The translations under genes were made by a program, and so were the position numbers. Below, piece after piece: positions 53,401-62,927 of a stretch of DNA of 64,000 nucleotides. The notes beneath the pieces were generated by a model, which did not search any database, was not told the DNA's origin, and was given only the letters and a program-made list of their open reading frames with translations. This DNA comes from Microbulbifer sp. MKSA007 (lineage in GTDB: Bacteria > Pseudomonadota > Gammaproteobacteria > Pseudomonadales > Cellvibrionaceae), in NCBI GenBank assembly GCA_032615215.1, contig CP128433.1, forward strand, positions 2,997,501 through 3,061,500, written 5' to 3'. The stretch's first letter is position 1. Each line of letters begins with the position of its first letter.

Positions 53401-56400
53401 TCTTTTTCTGAACCTTATCATTGGTGGTAATGGTTTTCAGGCCCAAATACACAATAGTGGAATCCGAATCATCTGGCGCTATAACACGAGTTGGACGGCC
53501 GAGTAGGTCATACTCAGTCTCTGTCCACATAGGGGTGTCGCCGGAGAAATAAGGTTCACTGAAAAATTTGGCCCGGCCTAAATTATCGTATTCCTTATCC
53601 ATATAGATTTTATGATACAGGCCCTGTGTTTCCGTGCGAATCGACCGGCCTAATACATCAAAGTACTCCCTCCCCCATTTTCCAGAGCTACTACTGGTAG
53701 TAATTCTGTATTTTGCCCCGCTAGGACATCCACTCGTACAACGCTCATACTTGGTTTCCTTATCCACTCCCGCATTGTTCCAGGAGTAACCTTCACGCCC
53801 CAAAGCATCATAGGCGAAGTAGCTCATCAGGCCATTTACACCCTCAACAATTAAAGGAGCTCCAAAATGGTTGCGGGACACCACTTTTTCAACCAAGTGA
53901 TTTAGTGCGTTATAAGTTTCTGTAACGTAGCGACCAGAGGGATCGTATACAGTTCTGACAGATCGACTTGCCTCACCGGAAGCACTCAAAGTTTTTTTCG
54001 AAACATTGCCGAAACTGTCATAATCATAGGTGGTTGTCTGCTTGTATGCAGATTTGTTCGGTTCAACAACCTCTGTTCGCAAAAGCCCTTTATGTATTCC
54101 GGATGTGTAGTAGGTAAAAGATGACTCCTGTATATGGCTAGTCATTCCTGGACGAGTATTGGTAACCCTGGTATTGCTAAGGCGTCCCATCTCTTTTTCC
54201 CAGGTACTGTTACCATAAACATTTACTACCTTTTTAACGAACTGCTCACTAGTTGCTGCATCTGTCGTAGTTACATTAATTGTGAGGGCATTCCCGTAAT
54301 TATCGTAACTATTAGTTGTTGCTACTGTCTGTAGCAAATCTCCAACACTTTCCCCTCCGTCCTTTAGGTCGTAAGTATTCTCAACTGCACTATAAATATA
54401 AGGTTGATAAGGCGCCGATGGTGTGCCACTCCCGCTCCACCCTTGAAGTCGCCAGTTATTGGTGGCCTGACTTAAGATTTTTCCCTGGGCAGTGCGAGTT
54501 ACTGTATGCAGGGGCACTCCGGTGAAGGGGAAGTCCTGTCGGTATGTAGTTTCAGTAATTACTCCGGTCTGGTTGTCTGTACTACTTACCTTCTGGAAGC
54601 CCAGTGCACCTCGGCCAGCAGCCTGTAATTTCATCTGGTGATAGTGGTAAGAAATTGAGCTTTTAGCCAGCTGTGCTACTGATCCAGAGTTAATTCCGGC
54701 TGCAGGCGCAGAACTTTCAACCTTGGACACAAGAAAGATTGGCGCCAGGATATCAAACACTGGCTTACGTTTGCCCAATGTGTGACTACCTGAAGGTAGC
54801 TCCCAGTCACCATTTAATTCGGAGTAAAGAGAAGAAGGGTTTGGAGTAGAGACAGTGTAACAAATCACTTCCCCTCCGATACTTCCACCGCCGAACCCAT
54901 CTTCCGAATCGAAAATCCTAACGCACCTTTCCTCGTGGGTGGAAGACATGGATAAACGGGTATATACATCACCATCTACCATATTTTCATAGGTAACTTC
55001 GGTCAAATTACCCAGACCATTATCAATTACACTGATTACCTTACTTGGCTTATTTTTATGTTCAGCATACTTTTCATTGGCAATCTGGGTTCGAACTTTA
55101 CCCGAAGACTGGTCATACCTATGATAATCAACTTGACCATCACCATTGGTATCGGCAAACCAGATAAAATCTCTCTTGTCGGTTCCGATATATTTCCAGC
55201 TTCTTTCAGTACTAACAAAATTACCGGTATTTTGATCAAAATACCGGACTTTGGCATAGCCAGTATCGAAGTCCGCACGTACTAAATCCGGGAAACCATC
55301 ATTATTGAGATCAGCAAAAGTTGCCTTTTCACCATCAGGGAATGAGCCTAGGCTAACAAAGCCTGATCCGGTGCTGAGCTTAATTGCAAGGTTGTTAGCA
55401 CTACCAGTTATATAAGCAATATCTGTTAACCCATCACCATTGATGTCTATGGCAATAGGGTCGCTATCTGGCTCACTACTAGCAGAGAGAAGGTGTGATG
55501 AGTTGAATTCTTGTTCTTCCTGATCAAATACTGCCACACGGTAACCATCAAAGTAATTACCCAAGAACCTCCATTGCTGATTAGTTCCGCAACTGTCAGG
55601 CCCCCCAACCAATTGTCGAGGTAAAAATGGTTCATGAGTAGGTGGGCCACCGCCACCAGGGGGATTTACCGTTACACAGCCGAATCTACTGGTATAGGTG
55701 GCCACCAGCAGATCTATAGAGCCATCACCGTTAAAATCACCCAGCGTATCTGGCACTCGTTTATCCGGTGTACCAACTGTGGCTCCAGTGACATTTAAAT
55801 CGTAGGTTTTTACAGTACTGCTAAACTTATAGTAGCGGTCCGAAGATTCAGACAAGCCCGCAGGTACCAGAAGACGTACTTTCACGCTACCTGCCGTTGC
55901 GGTAGAAATGTAATCTGCTAACCCATCACCATTAAAATCAGCAAATATTGCATCCTTATCATTAAGGCCGGTATAAATACCATCTGAATCCAGCCTCCAG
56001 GCACCATTGCTATACCTGCTGAGGAATACATGCCAGTAACCACCGGAAAATTGATAAGCTTGCCTGGCATTGAAGATAGCCAAGTCCTGACGGCCGTCGC
56101 CATTATAGTCCAACACCCGAATGGCAAAGTCTTTATCAATATTAATGCCTGAGAAGTACGCCAAATCAAATGTTGAACCTGAGAAGTTTTGTTTGACGAA
56201 CCTGGTACCATCTGAAATTGCGTATTTCACCCTGGTATCGGTATCATCACCATCAGCATCTCCTTCAATCCATACAAGGTCTTGCTTGCCATCGCCATTA
56301 ATATCAGCATATTTATAATTTACAAGGAAACGGCTACTGGCAGGAGAGAAATCGATAGCCTCGTGCGCTGTACCATCATGAAGTAAAGGGGACTGCAGCC

Positions 56401-57889
56401 ACTCGAAACTCATAGCAGGTAAGCAGCTTGAGCCAACACACTCCTGAAAACTGGAAAGAAGAGAAGTTCTATCAGAATAATCTGTCCCAGACCCAAAAGT
56501 TCCAACGGGCTTATATCCCAAGTTATATTCGCGAATAACACTACCATTCGACCTAGAAGTGATTTTTTCCAAGCGCTTTGTGGTAATAAATTCGTATCCA
56601 GAGGTATAACTTTGCAAGTAATCCGGGCGAGTAGTGTAACTAAACTCTACTTCTCCCCCGTAGCTACCCGAGCCATACGCATAGCGAATTCTTTTGATAC
56701 GTTGACCACTATCAGCATTACCCTCGTACTGGAATTCAATATGATTTCCAACACTATCCTCAAATTGATTTTGCGCCCACACCAATACATGACTTCCGGC
56801 CAACAACTTTGAAGCACTGCTGTTACCGTAATAGCTCAATGACCCATCTTTTCGCTCAACCGTAAAGTAAGAGGGCTTCCCCAGAGAACCACCAACAGAT
56901 GTAACTTTTGCAAAGGAGTCCATCTCAGTTTTGTAAACGGCTCCAACTGCGCCATATACTGAGCCGCTCACTTTAATTAGGCGCTGTCCATCAAGACAGA
57001 ATCGATCAGAATCAGTCCAATTAATTGGAGCTACACGCCCTTCAATTGCTAATGTTTGGCGACAGCGGGAAATGCCAGACAAACCACCGATCGTCCATCC
57101 CTTGCCCAGTAATCCATTACCTCCATTACTTGAGTAACTGAGAGTTAATTGAGGAGTAACTCCACCGGTACCTGAGGCTGCCATAATGGGTATTGAGTAA
57201 GTTACAGCACCCATCTCATTTACCCGAAACTCTCCTCCAGAGGCTCCAGCCATATTAGCGCTGTTCGTGACCAAGGGCGTACCATGGCTATCAAAGGTGC
57301 CTGATGTACTTGCAAGTAGAGTCGCATCGATAACGCCTTGAACTAAAATATCATCTCGACCATCGCCATTGGCGTCTTCAATTCTTAAACTTTCAGGGTC
57401 TGCACCTGAAAGAATCAGAGCTATCTCCTCCGTATTATTCCCAATTGGAAACACCTGAGACAAAGTAGGAAAACCATTACCATTAGCTTGTAGTACCAGG
57501 GGTGTGGCGGCTAACACTAGTAAATCGAATTCGCCGTCTCCGTTAAAGTCCCCGGAAAAAGACAGGTTGCGGTCTATTTTTTGTAGAGTCGCTAGAATTG
57601 TTTCTGTCAGAGTGCTGCTTTGCGGCGTTCCGTACCCAAGACCACCATTGTCTCTCGTGCCATACAATACAAAATTAGGTAGTTCTGGCATTGCTACAGG
57701 AGTGGCTACTTTACGATGCAAAATAATAAAAGGACGATGGTACTCAAAATAGAGATCATTAAGGCCATCATTATTAATATCGCCACTATAAATTTCGTAT
57801 CCACCCTCCCAAATACCAGACGAAGCACTAGCAAATGAGGAGAATAGCCCAGCAACAGCGAGACAGAGGTAGGCAAGAGTGATGCGCAT
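50480..57889 (-). CDS. Very large secreted FG-GAP / SpvB / Rhs-repeat protein
   Basis: About 2469 residues from ATG 57889, which gives a clean signal peptide (MRITLAYLCLAVAGLFSSFA); the frame extends to 57976. The N-terminal 250 residues contain FG-GAP/calcium-binding repeats (GDFNGDGEFDLLV, DANGDGRDDILV). SpvB-type VTYSIPIMAASGTGGVTPQL lies near 230, and more FG-GAP repeats follow (DFNGDGLADY). YD/Rhs repeats fill about 1300-2060, ending at the core motif ARLGRFVQADP ... NPLNATDPSGYF near 2090. The tip (about 2095-2469) has glycine-rich segments and ends HTVGREEFRHTQQGQILGPL, then YLPVH, a possible metalloprotease-like motif. It is related in plan to Tc-toxin B/C subunits. A small lipoprotein gene follows with overlapping codons. 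Confidence 0.88.
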   Translation of the reverse strand: MRITLAYLCLAVAGLFSSFASASSGIWEGGYEIYSGDINNDGLNDLYFEYHRPFIILHRKVATPVAMPELPNFVLYGTRDNGGLGYGTPQSSTLTETILATLQKIDRNLSFSGDFNGDGEFDLLVLAATPLVLQANGNGFPTLSQVFPIGNNTEEIALILSGADPESLRIEDANGDGRDDILVQGVIDATLLASTSGTFDSHGTPLVTNSANMAGASGGEFRVNEMGAVTYSIPIMAASGTGGVTPQLTLSYSSNGGNGLLGKGWTIGGLSGISRCRQTLAIEGRVAPINWTDSDRFCLDGQRLIKVSGSVYGAVGAVYKTEMDSFAKVTSVGGSLGKPSYFTVERKDGSLSYYGNSSASKLLAGSHVLVWAQNQFEDSVGNHIEFQYEGNADSGQRIKRIRYAYGSGSYGGEVEFSYTTRPDYLQSYTSGYEFITTKRLEKITSRSNGSVIREYNLGYKPVGTFGSGTDYSDRTSLLSSFQECVGSSCLPAMSFEWLQSPLLHDGTAHEAIDFSPASSRFLVNYKYADINGDGKQDLVWIEGDADGDDTDTRVKYAISDGTRFVKQNFSGSTFDLAYFSGINIDKDFAIRVLDYNGDGRQDLAIFNARQAYQFSGGYWHVFLSRYSNGAWRLDSDGIYTGLNDKDAIFADFNGDGLADYISTATAGSVKVRLLVPAGLSESSDRYYKFSSTVKTYDLNVTGATVGTPDKRVPDTLGDFNGDGSIDLLVATYTSRFGCVTVNPPGGGGPPTHEPFLPRQLVGGPDSCGTNQQWRFLGNYFDGYRVAVFDQEEQEFNSSHLLSASSEPDSDPIAIDINGDGLTDIAYITGSANNLAIKLSTGSGFVSLGSFPDGEKATFADLNNDGFPDLVRADFDTGYAKVRYFDQNTGNFVSTERSWKYIGTDKRDFIWFADTNGDGQVDYHRYDQSSGKVRTQIANEKYAEHKNKPSKVISVIDNGLGNLTEVTYENMVDGDVYTRLSMSSTHEERCVRIFDSEDGFGGGSIGGEVICYTVSTPNPSSLYSELNGDWELPSGSHTLGKRKPVFDILAPIFLVSKVESSAPAAGINSGSVAQLAKSSISYHYHQMKLQAAGRGALGFQKVSSTDNQTGVITETTYRQDFPFTGVPLHTVTRTAQGKILSQATNNWRLQGWSGSGTPSAPYQPYIYSAVENTYDLKDGGESVGDLLQTVATTNSYDNYGNALTINVTTTDAATSEQFVKKVVNVYGNSTWEKEMGRLSNTRVTNTRPGMTSHIQESSFTYYTSGIHKGLLRTEVVEPNKSAYKQTTTYDYDSFGNVSKKTLSASGEASRSVRTVYDPSGRYVTETYNALNHLVEKVVSRNHFGAPLIVEGVNGLMSYFAYDALGREGYSWNNAGVDKETKYERCTSGCPSGAKYRITTSSSSGKWGREYFDVLGRSIRTETQGLYHKIYMDKEYDNLGRAKFFSEPYFSGDTPMWTETEYDLLGRPTRVIAPDDSDSTIVYLGLKTITTNDKVQKKTEIKNIVGELVEVLDANNGRLTYEYDSQGNLHKAKSWGKTNSSGSHIDEGDGISYPIVVTINHDHLGRKLNMDDPDKGFWEYEYTGYGELEKQTNANGHTVALTYDKLGRQLTRIEKEGGTSITSDVSWFYDSAHNGVGQIEMIIDSVTGYQAVYQYDYLGRNSTQAVDFDGGGPQPTYITTKTFDDYGRVERSYDALDSLLNTGQSGIRNYYRYGLLYKTVDLATGNLIQEIKAHTARGQLKEQLLGNGATTVYTYQDSTGRLLNQTSTVLGTFGVQNITYQWDTLGNLVSRHNRSGSKNLRESFCYDNLNRLIKNHIGSSNYNCSALSSGNQDIKYNAIGNITYKDGVGSYIYGQNGAGAHAVTTAGGIRYNYDANGNMTSDGFDGGRTIRYTTFDKASWIKKGNHTTEFLYGPSHGRYYRKDTNSSNGEVTETWYIGGVERIQKSSTPNEIQWKRYLGGSVLYTVKTDVDYVVQSTEETFLYKDHLGSMDLITDESGAVEQEMAFDAWGQRRNTGNWNALSNTALTSFDHGRTTRGYTGHEMLDEVGLIHMNGRIYDARLGRFVQADPFIQAAADTQMYNRYSYVRNNPLNATDPSGYFLSFISKAVTAVAISYADAQISKPVFKVLADNPALATAAQIIGSVVSTIYCGPCSIGFNAQFSKNMAYAQSDDFGVAMRAAAISGATSAAFYGVGSLGLEGPTNIIAHGIVGGTMAHLQGGKFGHGFAAAGFSALASSEGWTGPEGMGPTVDGVIISAVVGGTASVLSGGKFANGAATAAFSMMIQSGLAGATRPTNGAPTNQTSAPAVSGGQQQLSGLANALSVVGDVVGKIWNLPNTIIGLVYGGVGHVAGWIMGTNPYTTFGNNAIQFHNNPLMPSAITLGNVIVYGSSTSPSASNVHFHNTPPNHTVGREEFRHTQQGQILGPLYLPVHAIGGVSSLFRSPHPGLRYGVDAWHSNNFMETGPMQDRTF

Positions 57890-58595
57890 CCGAAGAGGCC
57901 CCAAGATGAAGGATGTAATTTTATTTTTGCTTCTCTCAATATTTAACTGAGAGAAGGGTGGCGGGAATTTACACAACTTTACAGATTGTTACAAGCCAAT
58001 ATGATAACTGGTACTACCGTTTAACAGCCAAGTAATTGATCATTACCTAAAACTCTCAACGAGAAGCTTTCTGAAAAAAACAATTTATAAATTTATGCAT
58101 TAGACTCCACCCTCCGCCCACAAAATCAAAAAACGCCAAACTCGGCACCCTCATTCGTTCGACGCGCATACCAAGTACGTCCACACGCTCTTGAGTTGCT
58201 CCTAGATTCCCACAACAACTGACAGACTTGGCAACCACAAAAGGGAGCAGCTCGCTGAAGTCTTATCAGGCAGCATGTGAGATCATAACCTCCGACAATG
58301 GCGATAAACTCTGGGCCGTTAGTCAATCACGCAAAAAATAGACTGCAAGATTTTTTTGGTAGGCAGTGTCACTCATCAGAGCACGCAATAAACGAAAGTA
58401 TAAATAGGCTAATAAGACATTTCTTCGATAAAGGGATGGAAATTGACAAGTTATCGAAAGAGCAGATTGATGATGCGGTATTTCTTATTGGTGACCAGCT
58501 ACGCTGAATTCTTGGAGCACGCTGATATTTCTGGTGGGTACGCGTGTGTCGCTTAGGTCCTCAATCTAGTACATGACTCCCAAAATCATGTACTA

Positions 58596-59048
58596 CTAAA
58601 TATCCACCTCAACCGGCGGTTCTGATGACGCAGGCCATACCAGTCCAGCTCTTGTTACTAGGAGCAATAATACAAAAGACATCTCCAATGCGAGAAATAT
58701 ACCAATAGGGTGATTAGGAACTCCACGTATCATTAGGTAGAACAAATAGCTCGTAGTAAGCAAATTTACCGCGAGAGTAACGTTGAGGGCACGGCGACGT
58801 TCTTGCCAGAGTGGCTTACAGAGCAGGAGGTTCAACACCGCCGTGCCGGCGAGCATCACACCGGGTAACATCAACAACAAGCGACGGGCTAAACCAGTCC
58901 CATCGCTGGTTACCAAAGGCCAGATGGCAACAAAGTGGCCCTGGGCTCCAAGGAAGAGGAACAGCCCCAGAACCACAGTGCCACAGGCGGCAAGGCGATA
59001 AAGTGCATTGCGTTGCAAAGCGGGCTTTGATCTAGAAGCCAACATCAC
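58596..59048 (-). CDS. Four-helix membrane protein downstream of the two-component system
   Basis: A 150-residue protein with four hydrophobic segments (ACGTVVLGLFLFLGAQGHFV; LLLMLPGVMLAGTAVLNLLL; NLLTTSYLFYLMI; IFLALEMSFVLLLLV) and a short acidic tail. No family is recognised. Its start overlaps the response-regulator gene by 17 bases, so it is the third gene of that operon. It may be the regulated or sensed partner. The 57977-58595 stretch before it holds no gene I can support. Confidence 0.6.
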   Translation of the reverse strand: MMLASRSKPALQRNALYRLAACGTVVLGLFLFLGAQGHFVAIWPLVTSDGTGLARRLLLMLPGVMLAGTAVLNLLLCKPLWQERRRALNVTLAVNLLTTSYLFYLMIRGVPNHPIGIFLALEMSFVLLLLVTRAGLVWPASSEPPVEVDI

Positions 59049-59706
59049 GCTCCCCCACGGTGGCTAGGCCACATTCGTAGGCGAATACGACTGCCTGCGC
59101 ACGATCGCGCACCTCCAATTTTGACAGCAAACTGGAAACGTGGGTTTTCACGGTAGCAGGGCCAATAAATAGGGTCTCGGCAATCTCTGCATTACTCTTG
59201 CCTGCGGCGATGGCTTCCAGTACTTCACGCTCCCGGGTGGTCAGGCGCTCCAGCCGCTTTGCCAGGTTGCGCCCAGTTCCCAGTTTCTGTGCGAACTGGC
59301 TTATCAAGCGTTGGGTGATGCCCGGTGCGAGCATGGCACCGCCCTCTGCTACGGTGCGCACTGCCTGTACCAGCGCCTCTGGGGGAATGTCCTTGAGCAC
59401 AAAGCCACTGGCGCCAGCCCGCAGCGCACGAAACACGTATTCATCAGGATCGAACGTGGTCAAAATAATGACACGGCAAGTTGCATCACTAGCTTCCAGG
59501 ATGCGCGCTGTGGATTCCAGCCCGTCCATCTCCGGCATACGGATATCCATTAGGATGATATCCGGCTGGTACACTCGCGCGGCTTCAATCGCCTCGACGC
59601 CGGTACCGGCCTCGGCGACCACCTCGATATCGGGCTGGTTATCCAGAATCAGGGCAAAACCGCGTCGCACCAAAGCCTGGTCGTCCACTACCATCACTCG
59701 CAACAT
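59032..59706 (-). CDS. NarL/LuxR-type response regulator
   Basis: A 224-residue protein with a receiver domain: D8/D9 acidic pair, phospho-acceptor D54 in ILMDIRMPEMDG, and the conserved K in GFVLKDIPPEAL. The C-terminal LuxR-type HTH (LTTREREVLEAIAAGKSNAE, then IAETLFIGPATVKTHV) binds DNA as a dimer. It is the cognate partner of the upstream histidine kinase: the kinase stop and this start overlap as TAATG. Targets are unknown; the divergent DUF2306 gene is a possibility. Confidence 0.95.
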   Translation of the reverse strand: MLRVMVVDDQALVRRGFALILDNQPDIEVVAEAGTGVEAIEAARVYQPDIILMDIRMPEMDGLESTARILEASDATCRVIILTTFDPDEYVFRALRAGASGFVLKDIPPEALVQAVRTVAEGGAMLAPGITQRLISQFAQKLGTGRNLAKRLERLTTREREVLEAIAAGKSNAEIAETLFIGPATVKTHVSSLLSKLEVRDRAQAVVFAYECGLATVGERDVGF

Positions 59707-60977
59707 TATGTTTTCACCATTCCTGTAGGTAGTTGTGCATATAACTCAAAACCGCCACCATCGACTACACCCGCATACAGATAGCCACCGAGCAGTTCCG
59801 CGCGCTCGCGCATTCCCGCGATGCCGTGCCCACCGCCTGGCTGCCCATCAATAGCTATTTCCCTCATGGGCCGCTCGCCGTGAGTATTTCCATCATCGCG
59901 CACTCGAATTGTGAGCGTGCCGTGATCTGCGCGCACACTCACTTGCACTCGCGCTGCAGCACCGACGTGCTTGATGACATTGGTGAGGGATTCCTGAACG
60001 ATGCGATAGGCGGCGAGCGCGACGCTGGTTGGCACTTTCTCCAGTGCACCGTTGGCCTCATAGTCAACCTGGATTAACACCTGTCGGACCTTTTCAATCA
60101 GATCTGGCAAATCGCCGAGTTCTGGTTGCGGAGTGAGCGCAGTGTCGTTATTAGTCGGTCGCAGTACACCGAGTAAATGACGCATTTCTGCCATGGCCTG
60201 ACGGCCAGCCGCCTCTACAGAAGCCATAGCCTCATTAGCAGCTTGCGGGTTATTGCGGCTGATAGCCCTGGCGGCACCGGCCTGCACAGTCATAAGACTC
60301 ACTTGGTGCGCCACCACATCATGCATCTCACGGGCGATTCGAGTGCGCTCGGCTACAACTGCGCGCTCGGATTCGGCATTGCGCTCGCGCTCCAAATACT
60401 TGGCCCTCTCTTCCAACAAGCGCAGATATTCACCGCGAAAGCGCAGCCGGCGGCCGATATACCACAGCGCCCATACCAGCATCACCGTTACTGTGCCTGC
60501 TGCAGTTGGCTGAACCGGAATACCCTGGTCAAGCGCCACAAAAACCAGCGTCGCGATAACGCCAAAAAAGCTGGCCCGGGTATTGGCCTCGTAACGACCG
60601 AGGCTATACAGCGAAATCGCCATAGCCACGATGCCATCTGCCGGCAAACCCAGCTCCAGCAATATTGTTGCGCCGAGAATAACGGCCTGTACCTGCCAAG
60701 GGTGGGTGCGACGCCACAACAGAGCGAAGGAGCCAACGAATGCACACTGGAAAGCAATAACATCCCACAGGCTCTGCATGGATAGCACTTCGGGGGAGCC
60801 GTTGCGCGACCACATCAAAAGCGTCAGCAAGAACATAAGCAACGCAATAAACAAGTCGGTCAGGTGCGGCCATCGCTCAAACGGCCCACGTAAGGGCCGC
60901 CACATAGGGAGCTTGGGCAGTTCCGTGCTGGCATTGGGCGGATTCGGCGCAGGCGTACTTAGGGACGAAGATTTCAT
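59706..60977 (-). CDS. NarL-family sensor histidine kinase (HisKA_3)
   Basis: A 423-residue inner-membrane kinase with an N-terminal block of about five or six hydrophobic segments (residues 40-175). A short coiled coil and the HisKA_3 dimerisation domain follow, with H219 in RIAREMHDVVAHQVSLM. The HATPase domain contains AYRIVQESLTNVIKH (N box) and GHGIAGMRERAELLGG (G box). There is no large periplasmic loop, so the signal is probably sensed in or at the membrane. The plan is like DesK/LiaS-type actinobacterial and proteobacterial kinases. It is first in the operon. Confidence 0.93.
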   Translation of the reverse strand: MKSSSLSTPAPNPPNASTELPKLPMWRPLRGPFERWPHLTDLFIALLMFLLTLLMWSRNGSPEVLSMQSLWDVIAFQCAFVGSFALLWRRTHPWQVQAVILGATILLELGLPADGIVAMAISLYSLGRYEANTRASFFGVIATLVFVALDQGIPVQPTAAGTVTVMLVWALWYIGRRLRFRGEYLRLLEERAKYLERERNAESERAVVAERTRIAREMHDVVAHQVSLMTVQAGAARAISRNNPQAANEAMASVEAAGRQAMAEMRHLLGVLRPTNNDTALTPQPELGDLPDLIEKVRQVLIQVDYEANGALEKVPTSVALAAYRIVQESLTNVIKHVGAAARVQVSVRADHGTLTIRVRDDGNTHGERPMREIAIDGQPGGGHGIAGMRERAELLGGYLYAGVVDGGGFELYAQLPTGMVKT

Positions 60978-61165
60978 TTCCGCATGCTAAACCAGGGGCA
61001 ACCAGCTGTCATGGGACTTTCGGGGGAGATGGATACGGCAAACTCTCCACCTTTTGGGGGAGTTCGATTCCTGTCTGCGGCCGATGTGCGTAGGTCTGAA
61101 AAAGCAGAACATGTCCGGCAAGCACATTAAGACCCAATACGGACCATAATCGCCTGGAGAACCCC

Positions 61166-61993
61166 ATGAACGACGCTGTACTCAGCCAAACACTACCGCG
61201 ACCATTCGATACCCGGCGGGCTGTTAACCTGTCGGTAAAAACCTGGTTCTGCATCGCGGCTATCGGCCATGCGATCTTCTTCGCCTATATCCTGGCCGTC
61301 TTCTACCCACCCATTGCCGAATCAGGAGTGCACGGCTTGAAAGGGCTCCACCTACCGGCAGGCTTCCGCGAGGGAGATATATTAGGCAACCTGGCTTCGG
61401 TGAGCCACGTGCTATTGGCCGCGATTGTCATCGGCGGTGGTCCACTTCAGCTGATCCCTTCGGTGCGGCGCCATGCCCCTAACTTCCACCGCTGGCTGGG
61501 ACGCAGCTATCTGCTGACCGCTGTCATCGCCAGTATTGCGGGGCTCTACATGACCTGGACGCGGCACACTTTTGGCAACCTGGTGTCGCAGATCAGCATT
61601 ACAATGGACGGCATACTGATTCTGTTATTTGCCTTTCTGGCAGTGAAGACTGCGTTGGCCAGACGCATTGCTGAGCACCGCCGCTGGGCCTTGCGTCTTT
61701 TTATGGCAGCAAGTGCAGTGTGGTTTTTTCGTGTAGCCTTGATGGGCTGGGCAATGCTAACCGGCGGCTGGGGGATTGACTGGAAATCCTTTACCGGGCC
61801 TTTCCTATATGCACTGGGCTTCGGCCAATACCTGCTCCCACTGGCCATGCTGGAATGGTATTTTCACTGTCAAAAGCGTGGAGCCGCACAGGGTACCCAG
61901 ATTGCGTTTGTCAGTACACTAGTGCCGCTGACCGTGTTTATGGCCATTGGTATTTTTGCTGCTACGATGGGAATGTGGCTGCCACGGATCTAA
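61166..61993 (+). CDS. DUF2306 membrane protein
   Basis: A 275-residue protein with about seven hydrophobic segments. GPLQLIPSVRRHAPNFHRWL and GRSYLLTAVIASIAGLY are typical of DUF2306 (HR..GR.Y), and AEHRRWALRLFMAASAVWFFR is its second conserved block. The histidines suggest haem or metal binding, as in related cytochrome b561-like proteins; this is speculative. The start has GGAGAA upstream. It is divergent from the two-component operon, separated by 188 bases, which may control it. Confidence 0.85.
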   Translation: MNDAVLSQTLPRPFDTRRAVNLSVKTWFCIAAIGHAIFFAYILAVFYPPIAESGVHGLKGLHLPAGFREGDILGNLASVSHVLLAAIVIGGGPLQLIPSVRRHAPNFHRWLGRSYLLTAVIASIAGLYMTWTRHTFGNLVSQISITMDGILILLFAFLAVKTALARRIAEHRRWALRLFMAASAVWFFRVALMGWAMLTGGWGIDWKSFTGPFLYALGFGQYLLPLAMLEWYFHCQKRGAAQGTQIAFVSTLVPLTVFMAIGIFAATMGMWLPRI

Positions 61994-62081
61994 GGCTACC
62001 TGGGCTGGTTATCGTGAACTTCTTGTGCTGATTTGGCTTTAGAGGTTCACGACTTGGAAATCCCGCTCTGAGCGAAGAATT

Positions 62082-62190
62082 AGAAACTAGAGTACTAAAT
62101 TAATTTTGGCACTATGCATTTGTGTGATCCGAGGAGTTACCTCGTACTGACAGCTCGGCACCCACCTTCCCCTATTCTACACCCTCAAGC
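62082..62190 (+). repeat. Possible csrA-unit leader remnant
   Basis: GACAGCTCGGCACCCACCTT then CCCCTATTCTACACCCTCA resembles the CTCTGGGAGCCTAGCGCCC and CCTATTCTGCGCCCAC blocks of the csrA leader. The match ends where the NADAR remnant begins. It is weak but in the right order. The rest of 61994-62196 shows nothing else. Confidence 0.35.
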
Positions 62191-62196
62191 TATTTT

Positions 62197-62437
62197 AGAT
62201 GCCTGTTAGCCTGGCTCTCACTTCCATAAGTGCGAACCCTAAAAGATTAAGGCCTTTCCAATCGTTAGGATTTTCTGACGCAGAATGATCTTGGGCCAGA
62301 CCAATGCCCCATATTCTATCTACTGGACTAGCCTCAACTAATACTCTGTTTTCAGTACTAAGCAAAAATTGCTTGAGATAACATTTTGAGAGAATTTGGC
62401 TAGAGCAGCATTTACCACAAACTTAAAAGGAATGAGA
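62197..62437 (-). pseudogene. NADAR family protein, C-terminal remnant with frameshift
   Basis: FVVNAALAKFSQN is followed, in another frame, by LKQFLLSTENRVLVEASPVD, then RIWGIGLAQDHSASENPNDW and KGLNLLGFALMEVRARLTG. This is the unmistakable NADAR C-terminus (LVEASPxDxxWGIGL...GxNxLGxALMxVR). The N-terminal half is absent and the frame shifts near 62380. NADAR proteins act on ADP-ribose or riboflavin-precursor N-glycosides. The functional gene has been lost here. Confidence 0.75.
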
Positions 62438-62623
62438 AGCAGGGAATGGCAAGAGATGTAGGCGATGATTATCGTGCTGACTTCAACATAACCAGCCACA
62501 GGTAAAAAATAATACAGGTTCAGTAAAAGCCATGTAAATGGCTAGGACGAGATTTATATCCTGGTTGGCTGGCACTACCGCACGATATAGTGCGATCACC
62601 AGCTACCCTGGATAATCATTTGG

Positions 62624-62860
62624 TTAATATAGGATATTAAAGTCTCTCTTTGTGTGACTGTCGCCCATACGCAAGTAGTATAGAAACCACTCCTCTATAA
62701 AGAGTTTAGCTTTAAAACTGATCACTTCCGCCCACTTAGCAAGGGCAAGTTCAACTGGAACTTGCCAAACATCACTCAACCCCCTAAAGGCTATGCCACC
62801 ACCAACCGCTACCAGAGCAAATTGTAACCGGTCCTGTGGAGCCCCGTATTTTGTGGCCAA
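62624..62860 (-). CDS. Short reading frame, unrecognised, perhaps a remnant
   Basis: A 78-residue frame opening with TTG after an in-frame stop 36 bases upstream. LQFALVAVGGGIAFRGLSDV and LALAKWAEVISFKAKLF read like protein, but no family is recognised. The lack of ATG and ribosome site argues for a relic. An inverted repeat (CGCAC/GTGCG, with CTGG arms) lies just left at about 62565-62606. The 62438-62623 stretch holds nothing else. Confidence 0.3.
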   Translation of the reverse strand: MATKYGAPQDRLQFALVAVGGGIAFRGLSDVWQVPVELALAKWAEVISFKAKLFIEEWFLYYLRMGDSHTKRDFNILY

Positions 62861-62927
62861 AACAACTTCAATGATCTTGTTATGGACTTACCGGAGGCTC
62901 CGAACTTTGAATGTTACTGGTATTAAG

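Noticed and set aside
58126..58507. Minus-strand frame starting TNGPEFIA and plus-strand 69-codon frame
   Set aside because: TNGPEFIA recalls IS integrase domains, but nothing after it fits. The plus frame has no recognisable features and overlaps it.
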